Below are positions 23,145 through 34,661 of a stretch of 64,000 bases of DNA, in pieces. The notes below the pieces were generated by a model that saw only the letters and a list, made by a program, of their open reading frames with translations, searched no databases and was not told the origin of the DNA. Positions within the stretch are counted from its first letter, which is position 1; every line of letters starts with the position of its first letter. The position numbers and the translations under genes are program-made. Origin of the DNA: Dermanyssus gallinae (taxonomy: Eukaryota; Arthropoda; Arachnida; Mesostigmata; Dermanyssidae); NCBI GenBank assembly GCA_003439945.1, contig QVRM01006134.1, positions 62,001-126,000 of the forward strand, read 5' to 3'.

Positions 23145-25364
23145 TTATACGTTGCAAATATCTTTATGTAGGACTTCGTCGAATGGCGCGCTTACTACGA
23201 CTTATCGAGAAAAAACGCAAATGGAACTTCCTACTAAAAACTCCGTGAGACACCTTAGCACATACGTCAGAAAAGTGGTAAGCTGATTTTGTTCCATAGA
23301 CGTGGAAAGAAAAATAAAAACAAGTCAATATCCTATTGAGTTTGTGTGCGGGTAGTGATTGGTCTGTGTGGTCGCCGAGGTGGCGACAATCGGTTCGACA
23401 TCATAACGTGCAACGCAGTTTGCAGGTCGATAAATCCTGTTGTGCCCTGTAGGGAACTCTCTAGGTTACCTCTAGGTGCCCTCAGTCAAACATGAACCTC
23501 TGCCAAACAGCGCTCCGTAGCGACGCTGGCTACAAGTAGCCGTTGCCGATTTCCTAGCCTGAAAATCCTAGCCTGAGGCGTCTTCTGATCCAGTGGTTTG
23601 GCAGCTACCCTACGTTTAGATTGAAACGCATGTTTACTCTTGCCCAAGCAATACAAAGCGTAACGTGTTCGCAACCAACGCACGGTTGCCGTACGCCAGG
23701 AACCGAGTCGCGTCTACAGGCCGCCGTAGATGGACGGCTTGTGGGGCATTTCGGTCACAGCAGAAGCAACCATAGCGTGGGACCGGCCCAGCCGTCTTCG
23801 ATCACACCGTCGTCCACTTATTGCTCGAGTTGTCGAGCAGAATTGAAATCGAGTCGCCGATTTCAGTTTTCTTGTTTGTTTAGAGCCTCACCTTTTGTTT
23901 TGTAATAAAGTCTGTCGAAAATGCGGAACGCGCACGCGAACACAACTGCAAGGATCTAGCCTGCGAGTGTGAAAGTATTGTAGTTTAGGGCTCGAACCTA
24001 CTAAACCCAAGTCTCCCAATTCGTGTTCTAAGTGGGTACTACTTTCGCAATGCTTCCAGAAGCCAGACGCGAGAGGAAATTACTCGCGGCTGACTTCTTC
24101 CCAAGATGCTACAGGAGGGTGCACAAAAGCGCAGTGTGTTAACAGCCATTGTCTCTGCCATGATAATGTTACTGAATAAATACGCTTTTTTCTAGGTAAC
24201 GAACTTCAGATTGTTCGTGCAGACGTGTTGTAATCTCACGTTTGAGCCGGTTGAAGCTGACGCCTTCAAAGGAGACATTAGCGCAAGTTTCTCTGCTTGT
24301 GTCGGATACCTCAGGGTTGTGGAGTGTGTTCCCAGATCACATGTGAGTTTGCGAGTCTTGATTTTTTTGAGGTGAACGAGTAGATGTCGCTGCAGCTAGA
24401 TATTATTTTTACCTGAATGAATTACAATGAATTGCCGCAAAATGAACTCAACTTGCATAGTTAGGCGTCTCGACGTGAAACAAATTGGTTAATTTTTTAC
24501 AGATGTTTAAAACGTCAATACGTAGTATACCACATTAGTGGACTATGGTCTGCTCATTTTCCGACACTGACTCGCACATTCGCAATCCTTAGCTCTAAAT
24601 CTCCCCTTATGGAGACATCACTACGTGGTACACTTAACCAAACCACACGCCGACATCGCCGTCTGGCTGAAGCCAGTCTCATCTCGGCACTAGGTGAGCC
24701 ACTTAAGGACAGGCTTTTTGGCGGTGCGTACACTATTGTTTTAAAGCTCAGCAGCCTTTGTTAGTTTTCGAAACACGTTATGACGTTAAAGTCCTCAACA
24801 CAAACGATGACAAGCCTCAAGGACTTGATGAACGTCTTCCACATCCTGTTCTGTGAGCCTCTGGAGGGATTATCCTTACATGTAACTCATTGCTTGCAAG
24901 CCTCTTCGCTCTATTTTGTAAATTTATTATACTCCTTACACGCTTGCCTCATGCCGCAGCGTAAATACACCTTAAGCGGCTTGCTTCATCTATTCGATAA
25001 ATACTTTGCCGCTTGTTTCGCCGAGCCGTTGAAACTACTGTTTTAGCACTTGCATGACAATGTCACTGCTCCTCTTCGACTTACCAAATTTGCTATTGCC
25101 ATCATTTAGAAAAAGAAATCAATGAATGTCATCAACTATTGAGCCATCTCGCACAGTACTACGACCTGCTTGTTATTGGAAAATATTTTGAAAAAAAACA
25201 ATTATATTTTCCTCAAGGAGAACAAACTTGTCGATCCAGGCCAGTGTGGATTCGTCGCAAATCCGTCTACGTGCACGTATTTTCTCGGGATATCGCAAAA
25301 CTACGCAATGCATGGTAACAACAATACCCCATAGCCTCTATTACTTTCAGTCAGAAAAGCGTGC

Positions 25365-25375
25365 TTAATAGTGCC
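25365..25375. repeat. SINE target-site duplication, left copy
   Basis: TTAATAGTGCC, repeated exactly at 25565-25575 on the other side of the SINE. Confidence 0.85.
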
Positions 25376-25564
25376 AAGCCCGTCGAGCCCGGTGGCGTGG
25401 TGGCATGCGTCTGTGCCTCACGTCCGGAGGAGACACATAGGTGCGCGGGTTCGAGCCCCACCGTTGCACATTTGTATTTATGTGATCCCTCTATGAAGCA
25501 ATGCAAAAAGCAGTCCCACGGACGGTAAATCTTGGCTGACAGTCAGCCCCGAAAGGATTTTTTT
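25376..25564 (+). mobile_element. tRNA-derived SINE, family 1, copy 1
   Basis: A 189-bp insert between 11-bp duplications. The head resembles a tRNA gene, with a candidate A box around GTGGCGTGGTGGCATGCG and a clear B box GGTTCGAGCCC, so it would be transcribed by RNA polymerase III. The body, from TTGCACATTTGTATTTATG through CTTGGCTGACAGTCAGCCC, is shared with copies near 28.7, 30.8 and 32.4 kb. It ends in a T-rich run. It has inserted into the decayed RT and depends on a LINE partner that I cannot name. Confidence 0.88.
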
Positions 25565-25575
25565 TTAATAGTGCC
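25565..25575. repeat. SINE target-site duplication, right copy
   Basis: TTAATAGTGCC, identical to 25365-25375. Confidence 0.85.
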
Positions 25576-26880
25576 GAGTCTGATTTTTTCTACCTAAACT
25601 ATTTGTTATAGGTATTTGCCTCACTGTTGCCTGGTCCAAATCCTATCTTATAAGTCGTTCACATCGTATTAGAAAGGGTTTCAATAATGCGCAGTCATTA
25701 AACATTCTACGCGAAATCACTTGCCAGTGCTAAAGTATCTACACCTGTCCGGCCACAAGCGCTTAGCATGATGTTTCGAAAACTCTCTAGAAAAAAAAAA
25801 CTCTAGAAAGCTGAATTTATGTTCGCTTAAACGCGAGTGCATACATGCGGGACAACCGATTAACGTGCCCAGTTTATAATAGGTTCCGAGGATCAACAAA
25901 GGACTAAAGATTAATCATGCGCTTTTTGACAAACACTCAGTAACGCTTCAGACGGAATTGGTTATTTCTGAACGCATTTAAGCAAGTGCTGCGGCGGGCA
26001 CTGAAAGAAACTACCTGGTCGCGGAAGAAGTTTTGTTCTGCTCATCACACTTGCAAAGCGCGTTTATTCACGTGAACCATAGCGGCGCTAAAGAGAAAAC
26101 GCGTATCGTCGTATCTGCAGAGATAATCGTGTCATAATCTCGTAATACCTCAGCAGAAAGGGTCTGGAGACGGAGGACATGTATAGAGGGTCACCGTTGG
26201 AGTGCCGCGGGTCTCTATTTTGGTCCCGGTTCCCGCGAACGTAGCGCATGATTGCGTTCTAGGAACCGAAGACTTACCTGAATGCGCGGATACAACGCCG
26301 ACAATCTAGCCCTCGTGGTAATTGCTTGGAGGGAGGCAGCCAGCGTAGCACTAGGCAAGTTTATAACCTAAATGGAGGCACAACCTCAGGCTCGTCCAAG
26401 AAGACCGAATCACTTTACCCCACTGGCAAGAAGAGAACACTAGGAATCTTCATCCCAGCGGGACGCAAAATACCCAGGAGTAAGTCTGGATACGGCCCTT
26501 ACGAAAGTAGTTTGCTTGACTGATACCCATAGAGGAAGAACGCCTGAAGCCAAGAGAATGCTTCTATTGCAATAACAATCTATCGCACCATATGCGGTCC
26601 CTCTAAGAACAGATATAGCGTTTCGTACAGCCAGGTGCCGGCAGAACGTTAGTTTCCTCGCTAGAGTGCTTCCCTGGAATCTGCTAGCGAAATGGAGCAT
26701 AGAACTCAAATAAACTTGTAGCGCATTTGACCATGACCACGACGTCTCTCTAACGATTTTGACCTGCCTTCTTGGACAGGTTAGCCGGGTTAAGGTCAGG
26801 CACACTAGATACGCTTCCTGTTCCCACGGCGTCACTTTCGTATTATATGCCCCTATGAAGAGCTTATAATACATACCTGT

Positions 26881-28370
26881 ATTTTTAGCTATTCATGGGC
26901 GACACCTAAAACGGTTTTAAACAGCTCTGCTAGGCAAAAGTTTCTTACATTGCTAAGCCGCTTTAAAAGTAATACTGATACGGCATCTAGACCCAATGGG
27001 GTTCGCAGCATCCAGAAGTCCTTGATTGTCTGCTGACGTAATCCTTAATCCTGCGTCCTTAGCACGAACGGGCGTTATTCTTTTTTTTTTTAATATCCGC
27101 TGTCAGGAGTATCAGTTCCACCTTGCGACAAGTGTTGCTTTATCTATGTATTGGTCCGTCCGTCTTTAACGTCTTTAGCACGCAACTCCAGCGGCAATTG
27201 CCTGTGGTATATCCGCTGTCACACCACAACCTCTGGTGCTTCCTGGAATTGAATACTAACAAGAGCATTTTCTAAAATAAAAAAAACTTCTTTAGATTTG
27301 GTCTTCTGTCTCACTCCCACAAAGCAAACGATCCGCCAACAGAAAAACCCAAAACTCAATTAGCCACCTTCTTCGAATACACTTCTCTCAGAACACATCG
27401 TACAGCAAGACCTAGTCGCACTCTGCTCGAAACAACAGCTAAGAAAATTTCAGAAGGCCTCAAGAACCAATTAATATAGTACAAATATAACCTACAAATT
27501 GAGCTGCTTCCAATATAATACTTATTTAATATGCATTATAATATACATTACATATACTACTTCAATTCAATACAATGCATATACATGAAACCGTAAACAA
27601 GTTTAAATGGAATAAAAAACAAATTGCTATTACACATTCAAAGAATCATCGTACGCTGGGGCTGCGTATACATAGTATACATACATATATAGGAGGTGTC
27701 TTCATAGGACTTTAATTCTATCAGCTTCGTCGATCATAGTGCAGGTACTGATTCGCATCTGATAGATGCTGCGCTAGTAAGTGATACCGTTGACAACAAA
27801 TAGTGTGCAAGGCCACATTGGCATGTGCTTATACTGCTATACTGTCAGCATGTGAGCGTTAAACCTGTTTTCTCGTGTGCTCGTGATTTTATGCTTGATC
27901 GTGTCGGCAGCGTGCTGTCGGGCCGGCCGATGAAAGCGGCTTATCACGTTCAGGTCATAACGCTAGTCCTGCGTCCTGCTCATAATTTATCGTGCATTCG
28001 CTTCGCGAAAGTCTCGGGGGAGTTGTATCGCACTTAGCTTATACGCTGCTACAACAGCCCAGCCGAGGTTGCCGCGTGTTAGCCGGTGAATGCAGCCGAA
28101 TCGGCAGAGGTTGCAAGCCCTCGCGCCGCCCAGAAGCAAAAGGAGACTGACTCCTTTGAATTGATCTTTTCAGGCTGCGTCAGTCTCAAAGCTTCTTCCA
28201 CCTCGACTTGGCTTACAGTCAAGCACACCTTCGCCCCTGGCCTCAAGCGCGATGATTTAACACGTGTTTTTGCGCAGAATTTACAGTGGCGACTAGCTGC
28301 CGAATAGGTGGTGGAGGCTGTACTCGCCAGGATAATATTACACGTAACAACAATGTTCACGAAGATACAT
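26881..28370. other. Unassigned stretch without a supported gene
   Basis: May contain the worn 3' end of the RT relic up to about 27500, but no motif is readable. An AT-rich part lies at 27480-27620. Overlapping short frames on both strands at 28080-28360 have no recognisable domain. Confidence 0.4.
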
Positions 28371-28371
28371 G

Positions 28372-28610
28372 TTTTTAGTTTTGACGATGCCCCATTTCCT
28401 ACGGGCTTGATACAGCCGGCATATCGTCAATGTACCGAAGGCCGAGAGAACTTCTAGGACTTCCCAAACAGCTTTTTGACCGCGTGGCCGCTGACATTCA
28501 GCGGTATGGTTTATCAGTTATGCCATGAGTTTTCTACTCTAAATTAGCAGTGTTCAAAGAAAATTCCAGTGGCACCTTGTAGCGGACAACCATGACTAAC
28601 GCTAAAAAAA
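28372..28610 (-). mobile_element. SINE family 2, partial copy
   Basis: Homologous on the minus strand to 44400-44720. Shared pieces are GTTAGTCATGGTT in the tRNA-like head, a small hairpin around CCGCTGA-N-TCAGCGG after AAACCATA, and the block ending CAAGCCCGTA. The B box of the head has decayed here. Confidence 0.7.
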
Positions 28611-28650
28611 TATATATATTAGTAGGTTGAGCACTCTTACTTTATATTAT

Positions 28651-28832
28651 GTCGAGCCCGGTGGTGTGGTGGCTTAAGTCTGCGCCTCGCAACCGGAGGA
28701 CTCACATAGGGGCGCGGGTTCGAACCCCATCGTTGCACATTTGAATTTATGGGGGTCCGTCTATGAAGCAATGTGAAAAACAGTTCCGTGGACGTTAAAT
28801 CTTGGCTGAGGGTCAGCCCGAAAACTTTACTT
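28651..28832 (+). mobile_element. tRNA-derived SINE, family 1, copy 2
   Basis: Begins GTCGAGCCCGGTGGTGTGG and carries B box GGTTCGAACCCC, then the family body with CTTGGCTGAGGGTCAGCCCG, ending ACTTTACTTAC. It is one of the best-preserved copies. Target duplications are unclear because both flanks are AT-rich. Confidence 0.88.
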
Positions 28833-28839
28833 ACTATAT

Positions 28840-30750
28840 AATATACTCTTTCTTGCATGTTTTTTTATGAATTAAAAATCACTCCACACGTAGAAGGCAT
28901 TAAAAATGCACACGATTCGCCAGTGAATTGAATGTTCGCCACCTTGGCCGATCTAGCGAGAATCTTGGCCTTTAATATTGCACCTGAAGGTTCGTTTCTT
29001 GGATGTCGAATAGTAGCGGTCCGGGTGCCTCGTGCAGGTTTTGGTCGTCCCTGAGATCTGCCTCGCATAGCTAATTACGAACAGATAATTAGATGACAAC
29101 TGACTCTGTTCGTAATCGCATTGTCGCATAGAGATATCGATCACAGGTTAGAGATCGATTTTTTAGACACTATGTGATAGCTGGTCTCACCAGTCCGTCG
29201 TACAGGTTGCAGGTTTGCTATTCCAAAAGCCCGATCTGATTTGTCAATCTGGAAGACTTCTTTCGCAGACGCATGCCACCACGCCACCGGGACATACAGT
29301 ACGGCTCTGATTTGACAGTGTATGGCTACAGACCTAAGCTTATTGGGCAACCACGGGTAGGGCGCCCTTTGTGTTTTTTGAGGGATAGCAAAATGACTAA
29401 AATGTGAATATCGTTGGAGACATGAATCATCATAATTCAAACTAGAAAGCTATACAGTGCCATGTCACTGTAAAAGCGTTTTCGTCGCAATATCCTTGAT
29501 TGCAGGCAGTGGACTTAGCGCCATTTGCGTTCCTTTCGTAGACTGTTTGGTTTGTTTTTGCGAGTTTTCAATCTAATCTCCTGGAGCCAATCGCACAAAC
29601 GTTTTTTTGTTAACTATATATCGTTAGACGTTTAAATTCATTGATAAGAATTTAGTTTATACATGTCATATCTTTTTATCAGTTGTCTGACAGGAGAAAC
29701 ACCACCGTTGGAGGTACGTTGCTGTTCGTGCAGGCTCTCGATATAGTTTGCCTTGGTCATATTGAGCGTACGCTGTTTTCCATTTTCAAAATAGGCAGTA
29801 ATACTAGATGTGCTTTTGCAGTTTATCTGTCACTTCGACATAGGTATATACTAAGTTGCGGTGACTTTCTGCTTAGCTAACCTTAACTGCAAGTTGTTTC
29901 TAGATCACCACCTATTTGAGCCGCTAGGTTCAGACAACCCTCGACACCGGTAAAATCCTCGTTAGAAATAGGCCGGATGCTACTATCGGGGAGCGAGCCA
30001 GGTGTGTGCTATTACCAAACGGGTTACAGATACGCCGGCGAGACCAGGAAAACGTTGTCTTTCTAATGAAATGGCCCGGATTCGAATTGGATTCTCTTGG
30101 ACGGATGTAGCAGGGCAGAACAGAATGTGAAATGTTTTCCACATTTTGCCAGAGTGCTGCAGTCGGCTGCAGTGCTGTAGCCGAGTTGCAAGCAAACGCA
30201 TCCATCTAGGCCGCAGGCCAACGAACTTTTTCGTATTGCTGATTTGGCAAACATTGTTTCTTCCAACAACAACAAGACAAACTAGCTGCCGTTTGAGAGG
30301 ACCTACACCAGTGCCAACTGGATCTTTGGGCGGCTCGTCATGAGATTAAACAATTGAAATCTAATGCCGTCCCTCCCGGCCTTTCGAATTTGGCGCGTCC
30401 TCTAGCATGACGCAGTAAATAGCCCAATGGAGACCAGCTGTGCCATTGTTTTTGTCTAGCGTCTCGGCTACTGTCTTACCACGTCCTGCCTTTAACAACA
30501 ACGGCACGTCCGCTAACGTCTGCACGGGAGAGAGATCTCGTTCGACCAAGCGCTGGAGTAGCGCCAGCAGACGACCAAAAGCCATTATTGGCGTCGTTGG
30601 TCCTCAAGGTCTTGTTCCAGCAGCGGCAAGAATGGTACAGACGAAAGAGTGCTTGTGTCTCGTATCGCACCTAGCGTTTCTGCCACTGAGATGTCCAATA
30701 TCATTAAACATAAACTCGAATCATCCTTTGCCGTATGGCAATATTGTTCA
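28840..30750. other. Unassigned stretch; short frames only
   Basis: No domain is recognised. A 74-codon minus-strand frame at 30361-30585, continuing in an open frame upstream, is leucine-rich and contains a GRGKTVAETL string. That vaguely recalls the TFIIS N-terminal fold, but the match is too weak to name a gene. Confidence 0.35.
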
Positions 30751-30930
30751 GCGCAGTGGCGTGGTGGGTGCTTTCGCCTGCGCCTCGCGACCGGAGGAGA
30801 CACGTAGATGTGCGGGTTCAAGCTCCATCGTTGCATTGTTTGTGTTTGTGGGGGTCAGTCTATAAAGTAATGCGAAAGACAGTCCTGTGGGCGTTAAATC
30901 ATGGGTCTGAGGGTCAGCTCGAAAGGTTTA
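30751..30930 (+). mobile_element. tRNA-derived SINE, family 1, copy 3
   Basis: Begins near GCGCAGTGGCGTGGTGGG, has a B-box-like GGTTCAAGCTCC with two changes, and carries the family body ending GAGGGTCAGCTCGAAAGG. It is more diverged than copies 1 and 2. Confidence 0.83.
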
Positions 30931-31245
30931 ATTTAAGTATGGCGACCACTACTCACGGCTCATATCCGTTGTTTTGTCCCTTCGTCACTGACGAGGATGA
31001 ACCTGTACTTAACACAAAAAATTTAATCGCACAGCACGGTGATTAAACCGTACTTTGGTCGCATCGGACCCGATACGAATAAATCGCGGTTGGTTAAACC
31101 GCGATGTGGTTAAAAGTCGGCCGTCTCTCGCGTCAACTGTTATGGAAGCATCGGGATTAGATGTTGCCAAACAGTTAAATGTCTCTACCTGAAATCTAGA
31201 TCAACTGCCAAACGAGGCGCAACTGAAGCATTAGAAAATGACTGT

Positions 31246-32110
31246 TTGTTATTGATAAACAGTTGTTTGTTATTGTTTGTTGTTGTTGACAATTACGTCA
31301 TTTTAATATTCAAGACATGGTTTAACGATAGCATACGTGGTGCCGAAATTAGTTTTAGGAATAGGGTGTTTTGTAAAGATAGAAATTTGCGTGGCGGGGG
31401 TGTCTGTGTCCTCGTCGCGAACTCGCTAGATATTGTAAACGTTGACTTTAGCTTACCGGATCATACATTTCTGTTGACCAAGTCTCCAAGACGTCTTGCG
31501 TCTTGTCTGCTGTTATGTGTCTTTCTCGGCGGATAGTTCTCAGTAGGCGATACACATCGAACGGAAAAGACGACATTTGTGTCATTCCAAACACCTGCTG
31601 TCGAATAGACTGCACCTATGCACCGACTCTATGGAATCGAAATCTAGGGCCGACTGTTTGGCAAATGGGCGATCTCCGCTAACTCGTTCGCTTAGACATG
31701 CGTCGGGGTCTATACTTGATCTTCCTTTCACCACAAACTTAGAAAAAGAAATTTTAAGTGTGGCCATTGTTTCCCTTTCATCAAAATCTGCTCATTTCAT
31801 CATTCCATGCGGTTTGAGATTGTACTCGATATTATTCTGTAAAATGTTCAGCTCGATTACAAAAGAATGGATGCCGCTTTTATTGCATTAACTAGACAAT
31901 AAATCGTGTTAAATGGGTTGGCTTTTTGTGGAATGTCCAAATGTAAATATAACGTACAACAAATTTGTTGATCATTATTCACTTTTTTATTGTACACGCT
32001 TACTCCGCTGGCTGACCCGTGTGGCCCCATTAAAAATATTGAGGGTTACCAAAATCGTCTTGCTCAAACACGAAAGTCGTGTCGAATTCCATCTCGGTTT
32101 TTTTTACATG
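31246..32110 (+). pseudogene. APE endonuclease and linker fragment of a non-LTR element
   Basis: The plus-strand frame at about 31290-31500 reads YVILIFKTWFNDSI followed by CKDRNLRGGGVCVLVANSL, matching the ETW and RKDR-GGG blocks of CR1/Jockey-type endonucleases; the catalytic Glu of ETW is Lys here. After frame changes, 31870-32010 gives ALTRQ, then FCGMSKCKYNVQQICWSLF, which fits the endonuclease-to-RT linker. No RT follows; homology fades near 32110. It is truncated and dead. Confidence 0.6.
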
Positions 32111-32362
32111 AGCTAGTGAAAATGACTAGAAAACCTTGATTGTTTTTGAGTCTAGACTGAACATTTGCAACTCTGGCTTGCTATGTCGCTACGCCAATAA
32201 TTGGCTAAAAGGTATTAAATCTCACTCGCCCCCCAATCACATTAGGTTCTACGGCGGCCGCTACTGACTCAACTCAAGCTTCCGCTTCAGTCGATGATAC
32301 AATATGTCGGTCTTAGCTTTATAGATACGAGGTATGCATGACGAATAACTCTGGTTGGTAAG

Positions 32363-32378
32363 CATATCCATATATGTA
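32363..32378. repeat. SINE target-site duplication, left copy
   Basis: CATATCCATATATGTA, repeated exactly at 32535-32550. Confidence 0.85.
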
Positions 32379-32534
32379 AAGTAAAGTTTTCGGGCTGACC
32401 CTCAGCCAAGATTTAACGTCCACGGAACTGTTTTTCACATTGCTTCATAGACGGACCCCCATAAATACAAATGTGCAGCGGTGGGGTTCGAACCCGCGCA
32501 CCTATGTGTCTCCGTCCGGGCTCGACTGTGTATA
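32379..32534 (-). mobile_element. tRNA-derived SINE, family 1, copy 4, lacking the A-box region
   Basis: Minus-strand copy between perfect 16-bp duplications. The family body and the B box (GGTTCGAACCCC) are present. The head goes straight from GTCGAGCCCGG to ACGGAGACACATAGG, so about 30 bp holding the A box are missing. The deletion arose either in the source RNA or after insertion. See the findings. Confidence 0.87.
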
Positions 32535-32550
32535 CATATCCATATATGTA
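32535..32550. repeat. SINE target-site duplication, right copy
   Basis: CATATCCATATATGTA, identical to 32363-32378. Confidence 0.85.
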
Positions 32551-32599
32551 TACACAGATATACTACTATCATGGTAAATAAACCTAAAACATATACACA

Positions 32600-32885
32600 C
32601 ATATACGTGTGTATATAAGTGCATCCGCATATATAAATTATATATATATAATATTTATATGTATATAATATATTATATATATAGATAATTTGCTATATAT
32701 ATATAATATATAGTATATATTTATATGTATATATATCTACTATATTATATTCTGAATATATGTATCATATATATTTCTATATTATATATATATATCTTAA
32801 CTTTATTTTACTTCTCTATTATCTATCTCTTTTTCTTGTATATCTCTATATATATATATATATTTATAATATATATATATATTAT
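32600..32885. repeat. Long TA-rich simple-sequence block
   Basis: About 285 bp composed almost entirely of A and T, with several interrupted (TA)n tracts and TTTATA or ATATTT variants. Open frames across it are composition artefacts. Confidence 0.85.
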
Positions 32886-34185
32886 TTACGTTCTGGGCGC
32901 GGTCGATTGTCCCTGAATTTTGTGCGGTGACTTGCGTCGCAAGTCGATTTGAGCACTTGATGCCTTTGTCTTCATCGACGGGCTTTGAGTCTTCGAAAGC
33001 CTAGCGCCAGTTGGGAGCGGAGAGGAGGGCTGGAATGCACCCGGTCAAAGGCAGATTAAGGCCCACCGGGCAAGCGTGTGCCTGGCTTTTTTTTTCACCG
33101 CGTAGTCGGCAGTGTAGTGTGTCTCTGCAGTCGAGTTTTCAACACCTTATTGCGGATTCTCTCTGTGCGTGGTGATTGGTGACGTGTAGCGTCGTTAGCA
33201 ATTCTCTTTTACCTCTGTCGCAGCTGTTCCTGCTAGCTGGGAGCTGCCACCACCTAGATTTCTGTTGTTGATGCTGTGGCTGTTGCTGTTGCTGTTGCAG
33301 CAGCAGTCCCGGTTAGTACAGGGCCCGGCGAGAATTAATGATCGCGGGAAGCCCGCACACCACCTGTAGTACCTACCGAAGAGCCAGACGCTAGTACAAG
33401 ACACACTTTGTGCGGCGCGCTCTTGGTCCACGCGACCCGGTGCGGAGCGCAAAGTTTGGCATTGTAACGCTGTGGGATTTTTCCTCCACCCAGATGGCTG
33501 CCACCAATGCAACTATCGACAGAGTTGAAACGCCGCACCATCAACCGTGCCAGAGATACGCAGACGACAGCTAATCAGGCACGGATACGTCGTTTGATCG
33601 ATGAGAAGGCGACCGACTATGACGACGATAAGGAAGAAGGACAACACTCCATTCAGTCTGCGTTAGAAGGCTGATCAACTTTATACTTATGATGAATCAC
33701 GCTGGTTTACCTCGACAGAAAGCTCTGTTCGCAAGGTGCACCTATACTGCGGCCCTGGCCTTCAAAGCTAATTCTGCTTTGATCGCGTACCGTTTGCAGG
33801 TAATCATAGACAGCCCTTATAATTTCATAACCATAAATTAATAGTTCTCTGATTTGCACAATAAAAAAATATTCGAGGGCGAATCAGATGCCAGTCGAAT
33901 CGTATGTCTACAGTCGTCTTGCATCAGCAAGTATTACAACTAGCGCAGCGTCTCTATAATGTAATGTGATTTGTGTGCAACAAAATCAGGTAATCATATT
34001 CATCCAACGCGACCTCAGTGCTCGGAACTATGAGAGACTGGATGGACCCAGACCTTCGCGCCAGGGGGCGGGCAGGACTTCCTCACGGGCATGAGCGATA
34101 GAGCGGCTACGGCGCGCAGAAGGAGCAACTAAGTCGACGAGCAGCAACGCCGTCAAGCATTATATATATTCTTCTAAATTATAAA
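32886..34185. other. Unassigned, locally GC-richer DNA
   Basis: More GC-rich than the flanks. It contains a CTG/TTG trinucleotide run at about 33260-33305 and one short open frame listed separately. No known domain is seen. Confidence 0.4.
33507..33674 (+). CDS. Doubtful 55-codon open frame
   Basis: ATG at 33507 to TGA at 33674, with the frame also open upstream. The peptide is highly charged: basic in its first part (LKRRTINRARDTQ) and acidic later (DYDDDKEEGQ), with an amphipathic look. I do not recognise it. It could be an exon, the remnant of a transposon gag-like protein, or chance. It is recorded because its composition is unlike the surrounding noise frames. Confidence 0.18.
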   Translation: MQLSTELKRRTINRARDTQTTANQARIRRLIDEKATDYDDDKEEGQHSIQSALEG

Positions 34186-34195
34186 TACAGATATA

Positions 34196-34236
<41 letters not shown>
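34186..34236. repeat. (TA)n microsatellite
   Basis: A nearly pure TA tract of about 50 bp. Confidence 0.93.
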
Positions 34237-34239
<3 letters not shown>

Positions 34240-34525
34240 TATAACAACATATAAATGTTTTTGTCTCTTTATACCGAAATCCACATCATCGAATTTCACG
34301 TGACGACTAACCTATAGCCACCGTCTTCAACGTTGCATCCGCCTACGAGACGTCAGGGAGCCGCTAAGCTATGGGAGTCCGTGAAGGCCTGTATTGGACT
34401 AGATGGCCCGCCATCTTCGACGACGGACCTCGAGAAGCTCTTAGAGACCACAATTTCCCTCGAGGCGTAGCTCAAATGCAAGGTGCCCGAGCACGCCAAA
34501 GCATTGATGGACGGCGGAGATCGAA

Positions 34526-34556
34526 TTTTTTTTTTTTTTTCAAAAGCGCCTTTATT
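34526..34556 (-). terminator. Poly(A) signal and poly(A) tail of the retroelement
   Basis: On the minus strand AATAAA (34551-34556) is followed ten bases later by a run of 15 A (34526-34540). This marks the 3' end of the retrotranscribed RNA of the RT element at 34.7-36.2 kb. Confidence 0.9.
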
Positions 34557-34661
34557 GAGCCAAAAGGGTGGGCATATTGTATAATTGCAAGTGTATAGAT
34601 ATTTGTAGAGTGTTATTAATATCATTGTCGTTGTTATTATGTACATGTTTACACAAAATTT

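Larger units (their letters stand above)
20118..24700. other. Unassigned stretch with microsatellites and a palindrome
   Basis: Contains (TA)n at about 21126-21160 and 23100-23141 and a 26-bp palindrome listed separately. Short open frames at 21205-21630 and 23621-23905 show no motif I recognise. I support no gene here. Confidence 0.45.
24780..26880 (+). pseudogene. Strongly decayed non-LTR reverse transcriptase
   Basis: Pieces of an RT appear in order on the plus strand in shifting frames. ENILKKNNYIFLKENKLVDP and QCGFVANPST (fingers region) lie around 25170-25270. After the SINE, WSKSYLISRSHRIRKG lies around 25640. VGVPRVSILVP, a worn motif B, is near 26190; YNADNLALV, a worn YADD motif C, near 26290; and YPGVSLD near 26470. 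Motif A falls where the SINE inserted. About 450 bp at 25690-26185 could not be aligned to RT and may be another insertion. Many stops and changed catalytic residues show an old copy. The order and spacing match APE-lineage elements, but the clade is not determined. Confidence 0.65.

Noticed and set aside
30361..30585. Possible TFIIS N-terminal-like domain
   Set aside because: Only a GKTV string and leucine spacing recall that fold. The helices and basic surface expected are not evident.
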